From Brachionus koreanus (lineage: Eukaryota > Rotifera > Eurotatoria > Ploima > Brachionidae): a stretch of DNA of 13,013 nt. The notes under the pieces were generated by a model. That model searched no databases and was not told the DNA's origin. It saw only the letters and a list, made by a program, of their open reading frames with translations. The translations under genes and the position numbers were made by a program. Of this stretch, positions 1 through 10,471 are shown piece by piece (positions within the stretch are counted from its first letter, which is position 1; each line of letters begins with the position of its first letter). The stretch is from positions 218,949 through 231,961 of the forward strand of contig PJRA01000051.1 in the NCBI GenBank assembly GCA_016987375.1, written 5' to 3'.

Positions 1-1388
1 CGAACCTTAGCCCAGGTCTCCACCCTGGACCCCAAAATTTTTTGTGCACGTTTAATTTATTAAAAAATTTCAATATTTCTTTAGATTTTTTTTTGAATAA
101 AATAAGAAAAAAAATATAATCAGAAAATGATAATTATGAACAATATGAATAAAACGATATGTTTAAAGGTATGAAAATATTGGATAGATTTAGATTATTA
201 AAGAGAATGATAAGAAAGAATAATATGAATAAAATGAATTTAATCAAACGAATAAAAATATGGAAATTAAAAAATAGAATATAAGTTTTCTTCTAAAAGA
301 TCAGTATAAATTTTGTCATATTATAATCATATCTTTAATACATTGGTTAATCAGGAATAAATCGTATATTCAGATCAATAGGTGAATTCAGAACTCCTTC
401 TTAAATGCTTGAAAACTTTGTGTTACAATCTACCATAAGAATTAGTAATTTTATTTATAAAGATCTGAACGATCAGATAAGAGCCGGCAAGCAATCAAGC
501 AAGGACAACACAAATTTAGGCATTTTGAATTTTGTAAGAAAAAAATTTTAAAATTTAAACAGCTTTTTTATTTTGAGTCTTAAACTCGTTGTGCCAAATG
601 CTGCTGCTAAATATTCGATAAAAAAAAAACACAATGAAATTTTTGTTTTTGCTTTCTGCTCAAAAATTCACAATTCTCATAATTGATTCAGCAAAATGTT
701 AGTTTGCAATATGGATTTAAAATTTCAATTTTTTTTGTTTAATTCAACCTTTTTTATTTCTTTAATTTAGCTTTCAATAATTTGATAGTTATGGACGAAA
801 TTTAATTTGGTTTTCAAAATCGTCAATTGATTTTACTTTTCATGTAGCTGCTGGTAAAGTAACTATGTCAATTCAATTATTGGTATTCATTAACATGCTT
901 TTTGACAAGAATTTCCAGATTTTTTGTAAAAGATTTTAATTTAATCTTACTAACAAGTAATAAACTTTATTAAATAGAGTTTTATATAGTATGCAACAAT
1001 AATGGATTAAATTTTTTTTCAATCATCTGTTTAAACAAAGTTGATCAAAAGTCAACTAAACAAAGTAAAATTATTTTGACTTGAAAATTTCTTTTACTCA
1101 AGTAAAATTAACAACTTTGACTTTTTAATTTTTTTAATTTAAGTTTAAGTTCGATCTCTTCGAAATTTTTAAGTAAACATATAACTTCAAAATTTTCATT
1201 GTCATGAATTTATTTAAATTAAATTTGTTTCAAAAAGTTATTTTCAATGTAAACTAGAAAACAACCAAATTTGAATCAATATCTTAAAGCGATGATGTGT
1301 TAAAATAAAAAAAAATAGTCAAAAAGAAAATAGCTTTAGTTTTTTGTTGTTGTTAATTAATCAGGTAAACCAATACTTGTTGGAAGAT
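1..1388. other. AT-rich intergenic sequence upstream of SCOT copy A
   Basis: No coding region is visible on either strand here. The stretch is dominated by A and T runs. Three spots differ. The first ~35 bases are GC-rich compared with the rest. Bases 481-533 are less AT-rich and end at a good donor-like GTAAGA at 534. A cluster of short inverted repeats lies at about 1036-1119: AGTTGA/TCAACT at 1039-1044 and 1052-1057, and CAAAGTTG/CAACTTTG at 1036-1043 and 1112-1119. None of these can be assigned a function from sequence alone. Confidence 0.6.
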
Positions 1389-1619
1389 CACGTATTAGGC
1401 AAACGCTGCACAAAATATGCCTAAAACTATGCGTATCGTTACGAATTGAAATTGAAATTATGAATTTTGAGAGAATGCGCGCATAATTTTCTTCTTTTAA
1501 CTATAAAACTCTAAAACATTTTATTAATTTTTTCTATTCACAAAAATATTTAAAAAAAAAAAAATTCTGCTAGATAATAATCAATTTTCATAATTAATTC
1601 CGTTTGCTTATAATTTTAG
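1389..1619 (+). promoter_or_regulatory. Probable promoter or 5' leader region of SCOT copy A
   Basis: This stretch before the SCOT copy A start contains patches that are clearly less AT-rich than their surroundings, at about 1389-1440 and 1471-1485. The second contains the perfect 10-bp palindrome ATGCGCGCAT at 1475-1484. It ends in a T-rich tract and TAG at 1617-1619, which looks like a 3' splice site 23 nt before the ATG. The palindrome carries overlapping TGCGC/GCGCA half-sites of the kind bound by NRF1-family factors, which is inference only. No TATA box or initiator can be singled out in such AT-rich DNA. Confidence 0.3.
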
Positions 1620-1642
1620 AGATCATTCGAAAACCATTCAAA

Positions 1643-3768
1643 ATGTCTTTGAATAAATTAGTCGTTTCTTTAATGTTTAGAGGAGCAAGAAGAACTGTTC
1701 TCAGTCGAACATCTGTATTTCTAACACCAAGAAAACATTTGTTCAATCAACCATTGAGTCCATGCATTTCTGCTGCTCAAACACGACAAATGTCAACAAA
1801 CAATCAAGATCACATTCAAAAAAAAACTTTGACTGAAATTTACACTGATCCTGGCAAAGCTATATACGGCATCAAGTCTGGAATGAGCATTTTGGTGGGC
1901 GGTTTTGGCCTGGTTGGTGTGCCTGAGAGTCTAATTAAAGAAATAGCTAAAACTCAGATAACCGATTTAGTTGTTATTAGTAATGAAGGTGGTGTGAATC
2001 ATCGTGGCCTAGACATGCTTTTCGAAACAAAACAAATACGAAAGATGATTTGTTCGTTTATAGGTGAGAATAAAGAATTTCAGCGGCAATTTTTGTCAGG
2101 CGAACTAGAAGTAGAGCTTGTACCACAAGGCACTTTAGTCGAAAAGATTAGATGTGGTGGAGCTGGTATACCTGCATTCTACACACCAACAGGTGTTAAT
2201 ACTTTGGTACATTTGGGTGGCGAACCGATTAGATTTGCCTCGGATGGTTCACTTAGAATAAAAAGTCCCCCAAAAGAATCTAGAATATTCGAAGACAAAA
2301 CATTTGTTTTAGAACAAGCAATAAAAGCTGACTTTGCATTGATTAAAGGCTGGAAAGCAGATAAAGCCGGAAATGTTATATTTAGAAAAACGGCATGCAA
2401 TTTTAATTTATCAATGGCCAAAGCTGCAAAAATTACCATAGCTGAAGTAAAAAAAAAATTAACAAAAAAAAAAATATTTAACATTATGTATATTAATACT
2501 GTTAGGTAGAAGAAATTGTTGAAGTAGGCGAACTAGACCCTAATTTTGTACACTTGCCTGGTATTTATGTTAATCGAATAGTTAAACCACCTTATTACGA
2601 AAAGTACATTGAACGCAAAGTTGTCAAAGGATCAAAAACAACAAAATTCGATCCAACACGCGAACGAATAGCTCGACGTGCTGCTTTAGAATTTAAAGAC
2701 GGAATGTATGGTTAGTAAAAATTTTTAGTTGCTCATTTTTTTTTTTTCAATTAATTTAGATATTATAATTATAAATGGAATTACTAAAATTATTATTATT
2801 TTTATTATTATTATTACTATTTATGTTATTTTTGTTAAGCTAATCTTGGCATCGGTTTGCCAATGTTAGTGGCTGATTTTATACCCAAATCAATGCATGT
2901 TTTTCTACATGCTGAAAATGGAATTCTTGGTCTTGTGAGTTGAATTTTTTTTTCTATTTTTTTATTTTAGTTAAAAAAAGCAATCTTTTTTTTTTGTTGA
3001 AAAAGCTGAAACAGAACTTTTTGAATTTTTTATTTAAGAAAATACAATAAATTATCTAAATTTAGTCAATAACAAATAATAATAATTTAGAATTAATTTT
3101 GAATTTATTTAAATTATTAATTTTATGTTATTCAGATAGCAAATAATTTAAAATTTATTTGGTATATAAAAACTAAATCGGAATTATAATTTTTGCTATA
3201 ATTTTTGCTTGACTAACTAAAAATCAAGTTGAAAAATAAATTTAATTTGTCTTATTTCAAGGGTCCATATCCAACAAGTGATGCAGATGTCGATGCTGAT
3301 TTAATAAATCCGGGAAAAGAAACAGTCACCATTTTGCCTGGAGGTGCATTTTTGTCAACTGATGAATCTTTTTCTATAATCCGTGGTCATCACTTGGACA
3401 TGACCATGTTAGGTGGTATGCAAGTGTCTCAATATGGTGATTTGGCCAATTGGATGATACCGGGCAAATTAGTTAAAGGAATGGGTGGTGCAATGGATCT
3501 TGTCGGAGGAGGCAACCGAGTCATTGTTTTAATGACTCACACTTCCAAAAAAGGTGAACCAAAAATACTTGCTCAATGTCAATTGCCATTGACAGGATAT
3601 CGTGTTGTAGACATGATAATTACCGAAAAATGCGTATTTAAATGTGACAAACACGAAGGATTGATACTGACTGAAATTGCAGAAGGAGTTGACATTAGTG
3701 ATATTGCTAAGACAACAGCATGCAGTTTTAAAATAAGTGAAAATTTGAAACCAATGGCTCAAATATAA
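1643..3768 (+). CDS. OXCT1-like: Succinyl-CoA:3-ketoacid CoA-transferase, mitochondrial (SCOT), copy A
   Basis: Four exons, 1643-2446, 2506-2710, 2840-2934 and 3262-3768, give 536 aa (human OXCT1 is 520). Introns are 59, 129 and 327 bp, all GT-AG. Their joins restore family-conserved sequence: [16 protein letters not shown] and LGL|GPYP. SCOT moves CoA from succinyl-CoA to acetoacetate in the mitochondrial matrix, the committing step of ketone-body use. The first ~55 residues are rich in Arg, Ser and Thr and lack acidic residues, as expected of a mitochondrial presequence. The N-terminal CoA-transferase domain begins near residue 65, with GGFG at 86-89 and [12 protein letters not shown] further on. 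The C-terminal domain carries the catalytic Glu362 in AENG, which forms the glutamyl-CoA thioester. ATG 1643 is chosen because the frame upstream opens only with a TTG. It departs from copy B and human at several otherwise shared positions (AENG for SENG, GHH for GGH, NEGG for NNAG). An AATAAA lies at 3794-3799, 26 nt after the stop. The function is secure; whether the copy is as active as B is unknown. Confidence 0.93.
2447..2505 (+). other. Intron 1 of SCOT copy A (59 bp)
   Basis: The intron begins GTAAAAAAAA and ends CTGTTAG. Removing it joins GCTGAA to GTAGAAGAA and restores A-E-V-E-E, which is uninterrupted in copy B. It lies near the end of the N-terminal CoA-transferase domain. Read unspliced, it adds a lysine-rich tail and then a TAG at 2507-2509, so retention would give only the first domain. 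Its length is not a multiple of three. Confidence 0.9.
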
Positions 3769-3774
3769 GCTCAA

Positions 3775-4431
3775 TTTTAGGATTAAAAAACAAAATAAAT
3801 AGCGATTTTAACTTTTAGAACTAATTTAAATTGAATGTATTTAAATAGATTATCATTTAAAGTTTAATTTGTGTAAAATTTTATTTATCTATTTTTTAGA
3901 ATTAAGAGTTTTTAAATAAAAAAATATATGTGAAATTTTTTAAAATTAACTAAATTATTAAATCTTGAGCCTATTGCAAAAAATTTACTTGAAGTGTATA
4001 ATTCACTGAATTAGAGTATAAAAATTCAAAATTTTTTTAAATAGGCAAAAACAGGCACTGTGAATTTTGGAATAAAAAACAAAAACAAATGTCCAAAAAC
4101 AGCAATTAGCTATAATTCATTGAAATTGGTAAAACGATTGATTTAGAAGATGGAAAAAAAATTCAGTGAAATATAAATGAAATATTTTTTTTGATCTTGA
4201 AATTTCGAGAATTTTCTTAACAAAAAATTCGTATTTATGATCAAATTTGAACCAATTGACTTTTTGCATTCATTCTTAGCTTCTTAACAATTTACCCAAG
4301 AGGATTTAATAAATTATTCTCTCGCAAAGTGAATTTTTTATTCTTTTCACTATTTACTAGCAAAAACAAAACAAATAATAAGTTCAAAATATTGAGAAAA
4401 GTAATTTTTGTTTGAATAGTTTTCAATTAAT
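3775..4431. other. Intergenic sequence between SCOT copy A and the repeat-protein gene
   Basis: This is AT-rich sequence without coding potential on either strand. It holds the probable 3' end of SCOT copy A, with AATAAA at 3794-3799, and the leader of the next gene. The leader has an acceptor-like GAATAG ending at 4419, 12 nt before the proposed ATG at 4432. Confidence 0.6.
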
Positions 4432-5005
4432 ATGGACAAGTACGATGCTTTTGGTTATTAAATATTTAATCATCAATCATTTAAATTTTATTCTCAATAG
4501 GAATTTATGCGCAAAAGACAATTTAGAAATTACTGACAATACAAGTAAAGAAGTTGCTTTGGTTGGTCCAAGAGAGGTGGTTGAATGCGCTTCAAAAAAA
4601 CTATCGTGCATATCAAATTCTACTCAAGTAGCTCTCAAAAGTACAAATGAGATCGCTTGTTTAAATTCGAATAATCAACTAGCTAAAATTGATTCAAAAG
4701 AATTGGCTGAATGCGCAAAAAAAGATTTATCGTGTGTTTCTAATTCTAAAGAAGTGGCTTTGAAGGAACCAGGTGAAATAGCCAATGTTGATCCAAATAA
4801 AGAAATTGCTATTGTAAATCAAGATAAGGAAATGGCTATTATTGGTCCGAAAGAAATTGCTGAGCGGAATAGTAAAACTCAAGTCGCCTGTGTTCAAAAC
4901 AAAGAATTGGCTACAATCGGCTCGAAACAACTTTCAACTATATGCTCAAAACATGTTGCTATAATACCAAGCGATGACAAAAAACAAATCAAACTTAGTA
5001 ATTAG
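4432..5005 (+). CDS. Unrecognised protein made of 17 tandem 8-9-residue repeats
   Basis: I do not recognise this protein. The preferred model starts at ATG 4432, has an 8-nt first coding exon (4432-4439), a 61-bp GT-AG intron (4440-4500) and a second exon 4501-5005, giving 170 aa starting MDKNLCAKD. The alternative is an unspliced start at ATG 4445 (186 aa), whose first ~18 residues are hydrophobic and could be a signal peptide or anchor. From residue 18 to 159 the protein is a tandem array with loose consensus [S/N/P]-K-E-[LIV]-A-x-[IV]-x. The key hydrophobic residue falls at 21, 29, 37, 46, 54, 63, 71, 79, 88, 96, 105, 114, 122, 131, 139, 147 and 155. Residues 27-68 and 69-110 form a 42-residue higher-order duplication, with about 20 of 42 positions identical. 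There are eight cysteines. Regular short hydrophobic strands with charged turns suggest a beta-solenoid-like fold, which is inference. An AATAAA lies at 5139-5144. Coding status is well supported by the protein-level periodicity; the start is uncertain. Confidence 0.75.
4544..4969 (+). repeat. In-frame tandem repeat array (24-27-bp units, 126-bp super-unit)
   Basis: Seventeen in-frame units of 24 or 27 bp encode the octa-/nonapeptide array. A longer period of 126 bp is visible at DNA level. GAATGCGC recurs at 4583-4590 and 4709-4716, and the blocks 4571-4696 and 4697-4822 align throughout. Units are diverged in synonymous and non-synonymous positions, so the array is old and kept by selection on the protein rather than a recent microsatellite-type expansion. 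Confidence 0.8.
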
Positions 5006-5520
5006 AAATAATGAGGAAGCTTTTATTTTAATTTTTTATTTTTCAAACAATTATAAAAATTATTTTTTGAATCGAAAAGTTTTAGACAAAATTTTTCCAC
5101 CATTTTAATTATTAAAATTATTTTATTATAATTGAAAAAATAAATATTAGAAAAGTATTTTTCTTTTGCTGTAAAGCATAGTTTCATATGTTGTTTTCAA
5201 GTTAATAATCAAGTTAATCAAAAAGAAGTGAAATTAAATAATTTTGAATCAATAGTTAGGTTTTGTTTTATTTTTGTTAATTTTTATTTAGTGTAAAAAA
5301 TTGTAGAATCTACGATTCATATTACTCAATTTTTAGCTAAATATACACATAGGTAATAAAAATAAGATTTTTTTGATTTTATATTTTTTTTAATTTTTTC
5401 TTTTAAAACGAATAAAAATTAAGTAACTATGGTAATATTTACTAGTCAGCTTGCCTAATTTCTTCCAAAATTCAAAATCAGACTTTTCTGATAACAAAAT
5501 TACTTCTTTAACGACAACAA
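5006..5520. other. Intergenic sequence between the repeat-protein gene and the STPG1-like gene
   Basis: AT-rich sequence with no coding region on either strand. It holds a possible polyadenylation signal for the upstream gene (AATAAA 5139-5144). The ~70 bases before the ATG at 5521 are somewhat less AT-rich and probably hold the 5' leader of the STPG1-like gene. Confidence 0.6.
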
Positions 5521-6943
5521 ATGAGTGCTACTGTTTTAAAGGATAGCATAGAAATTTTGTCCAATGACTTGGTAAAAAGAAGTCCCGAACGAAAAGGAAA
5601 ATTATACAAAGGTAATGAGATTTTTATCTAATTTCATAAATAAAAAATTTACTAAATTATTTTCAAAATTAATTATATTTCAGCATATAGACCCAAAACA
5701 ATAGAAAGTAATTCTATTAGGATTTTAATTTTGACTGTGATTAAATTCTAAACTCTAAACTAGAATTAATATTAAAATATCAAAATATAAAATTACACAT
5801 CTTTTGTTTAGTTAAAAATTAATTTTTATTTTTAAAATAAATTTTTAAGGAAATATTTTTTCAAATGGATCAGTTCCAACAATTCCGTCTAAATTTTTCA
5901 CAATAGTAACTGACAATAGTGAAAATAAAGGTTTTCAACGTACATCAAAAAGATTTCAATACAATTTTGTAAATATTTTTTTTTCTTTACTTAAGTTTCA
6001 GAGTCTAATTCAAAAAAAAATATTTCTGTTTAATTCTAGCCAGAAACCCCTGGCCCTGGATCATACATATCAGTAGAAGATATTGGAAAAAAATTGAAAA
6101 AAACATCCGACTCTTTAAGAGGATATGGAGGATTTGCATCGAGTTCAAGTCGAGATGAATTAAAGCTTAACCCAATGATAACGCCTGGTGCTGGTTCGTA
6201 TGAAGCAAATGTCATTAATCGAAAAAACTTTTCAAATTCTTATACAAGTTCATTTCATAAACCAATAGCTCAGAATATTGATAAACCAGATTTTAAACCG
6301 GCGCCAAACATTTATGACATTTCCAAATCATCAAAGCATAAATTCAAAAGCAACAATGCTCATGCTAATTCATCGTTTAAATCTCAAACTAAACGAGAAT
6401 TTATGCACATTGACAAAACAATACCAGCACCAAATGCATACAATGTTAACGACAAGCTTAAGCATGATAATCCGAAAGCAATTATTTCAAGTTTTAAATC
6501 AAGCTCAAATAGACAAAGTTTTACACCTCATAACAATTATCCTGGTCCTGGCGAATATGATTTTGATGAGACCAACTTGGAAACTATAAATCGTCAGCTA
6601 TTCCCGTAAGAGTTTCTTTTTTAAATAAAGAATAACAAGAGTTTAAGCTTTAAATATATATAAATATATAATTTTTTTTTTAATTAGACGACGTCACTAT
6701 CTTGCTATATCAGCTCCAGCAGTGCCTATGCCAACTGAATTGCCTTTACCAGGTCCTGGAGCCTACAATGTGCGTGATTTTAACGAACCTGAAAAAAGAT
6801 ATATGAGCTCTGCAGTATTTGTTTCGTCAACCGGTAGGTGGTATGGTCAAATGAATGCAAATGTGCCTGGTCCAGCAAATTATTCGCCTGAAAAGCTAAC
6901 TAAACAATCTTTTTTGTATAATATTGGTAGAAAATGGGTCTAA
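5521..6943 (+). CDS. STPG1-like: Sperm-tail PG-rich repeat (STPGR) protein, STPG1/MAPO2-like
   Basis: Five exons, 5521-5611, 5684-5707, 5850-5968, 6040-6605 and 6688-6943, give 351 aa, close to the roughly 334 aa I recall for vertebrate STPG1. Introns are 72, 142, 71 and 82 bp with GT-AG ends, and the reading frame is kept at every join. The second exon is only 24 nt. Seven STPGR-type motifs are visible: PGPGSY at 82-87, PGAGSY at 127-132, APNIYD at 166-171, APNAYN at 208-213, PGPGEY at 246-251, PGPGAY at 288-293 and PGPANY at 327-332. Before them lies a segment with VPTIPSKF and ENKGFQ, typical of the N-terminal part of STPG1-like proteins. Members of this family occur in cilia and sperm flagella, several of them as proteins inside or on axonemal microtubules; STPG1 is also known as MAPO2, linked to apoptosis. 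The precise orthologue (STPG1 versus ODF3/CIMAP-like) is inferred from length and the N-terminal segment. An AATAAA is at 7037-7042. Confidence 0.85.
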
Positions 6944-7740
6944 GGAAATTTTTCTATTATTTTCAAACTAAAAATAATATGCATATTCGATGATAAAAAT
7001 AATAATTTATATTTATAAATATTATCTAATAATAATAATAAATTATTCTGAAAAAGTTTTTTTTGTAAATTAAATTGAACTGATTTTGACTAAAAAATTG
7101 ATAGCTTTAAAATCCATGTGATATGAATTTGAAGATTGCAGTATAAAAAAATAATAATATTGCTATTACTTTCACTTTTAATGTTTTATTTCCATAACTA
7201 CTCTTAATTTTGAATAAAAAATGTCATGAAATTATTAATAACAACTTTTTTTTAATAAAAAAATTAAAATTGAAAACTGTTCTTTTTATTTACAATATTC
7301 AATTGTAAGCAAAAATAATTATTTAGCTATTGTTTTATTTGGCAATTAAGAATTCAAAAAATATATTTAACTCAAGAAAGCGCGAGGAGATTTATAAGCT
7401 CTTTTTTTTTTTAAAAAATTGAAACATATTTATATTATCTCGAAGAAAAAAATTTCTAAAATATAAATCATAGAAACCAAAAATCAATTTGTAATTAGTA
7501 CTAATATAATTTTACTATTTATTTTTAGAAATTTTAAATATTATAATTAAATAATCGGTCGGGCTTTCCAATCTTTTCTTTAATTAATGCTAAAATTTCA
7601 AATCAAACTAATTTCACTCAACATTATTTGTTCTTAATTTTTCATTTAATATCATTTATCATAGATTTGTCATATTTTAGCCAAGAAATAGGCATTTTAA
7701 ACTACTATTTTTTTGAAAATAAGCTAAGAAGATTTTTGGC

Positions 7741-7767
7741 TGTTGTTGTTGTTGTTGTTGTTGTTGT
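7741..7767. repeat. (TGT)9 trinucleotide microsatellite
   Basis: Nine uninterrupted copies of TGT, followed by a T run. It lies in non-coding DNA about 300 bp upstream of SCOT copy B. A related run in the complementary orientation, (AAC)6, lies at 12714-12731. Confidence 0.95.
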
Positions 7768-7855
7768 TTTTATTGTCCCCTAGGTGTTTTTTTCTAAATC
7801 TGATAAAATTTGATTAATATCTTTATTTGAATTAGGTCATCTGTGTACAGTCAAT

Positions 7856-7878
7856 TGTCGAAAGATTTTTTTTCGACA
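7856..7878. repeat. Inverted repeat, 8-bp stem and 7-nt loop
   Basis: TGTCGAAA at 7856-7863 is perfectly complementary to TTTCGACA at 7871-7878, separated by GATTTTT. The stem contains TCGA bases that are scarce in this AT-rich DNA. It lies 190 bp before the SCOT copy B start codon. It could be a dimeric protein-binding site or a leader hairpin, but a stem of this size may also occur by chance in 13 kb. Confidence 0.4.
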
Positions 7879-8068
7879 TTCCATTTCTGAACTAAAGTAG
7901 AGTTTAAAATGCATTTTTCTTTCTCTTTTTTCTATGAATTTAAACTACAGCAACATTTAATTCGTTGTTTAGAATGAGGTGTTTATATGAAGCTTTTTTT
8001 TTTTGTTCTATTCAAAACAATAAAAAACCTATTTTACATTCAGTAAACTATACACACCAAAAATTATA

Positions 8069-10233
<2,165 letters not shown>

Positions 10234-10471
10234 GCTTTTGTTATTAGTTTAATTTTTGAATAAACATTTTTATTTATTTAAAGAATGTTTTGTTTAACCA
10301 CAATAAACAGCAATATTTATTTTGCTATTCGCTTTTTTATATACAAGATATTAATTTAATTAGATCATGTAACTATGATCCTTGTAATATTATTTGATAG
10401 TGATTTTGGTGATATTATTTTCAATATTATCAATTTATTTTTAAAGTTAATAATTAAAAAAATTATTTAGA

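Larger units (their letters stand above)
6944..8068. other. AT-rich intergenic sequence upstream of SCOT copy B
   Basis: No coding region is visible on either strand. It contains the probable 3' end of the STPG1-like gene (AATAAA 7037-7042), a TGT microsatellite at 7741-7767 and an 8-bp-stem inverted repeat at 7856-7878. A pyrimidine-rich acceptor-like site ends in CAG at 8041-8043, 25 nt before the SCOT copy B start. Confidence 0.6.

Noticed and set aside
1033..1125. Cluster of short inverted repeats that might be a MITE or ncRNA hairpin
   Set aside because: Stems are only 6-8 bp, interrupted and AT-rich, with no target-site duplication; chance is a sufficient explanation.
1604..1642. Upstream extension of SCOT copy A (13 extra codons)
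   Set aside because: It would start with TTG and runs across an acceptor-like TAG; ATG 1643 gives a good presequence.
2179..2484. Minus-strand open frame opposite SCOT copy A
   Set aside because: It is antisense to a strongly conserved domain, and its sequence is just the reverse reading of conserved SCOT codons.
2790..2824. TTA/ATT repeats in SCOT-A intron 2 as a functional element
   Set aside because: Imperfect low-complexity sequence typical of introns in this genome; nothing beyond composition supports a role.
4544..4969. Possible CRISPR-like or satellite array
   Set aside because: The periodicity is in frame at the protein level with diverged units and no spacers, so it is a coding repeat.
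6278..6589. Alternative-frame open frame of 103 codons inside the STPG1-like gene
   Set aside because: It overlaps exon 4 in another frame, has no recognisable motif, and the overlapping frame carries clear STPGR motifs.
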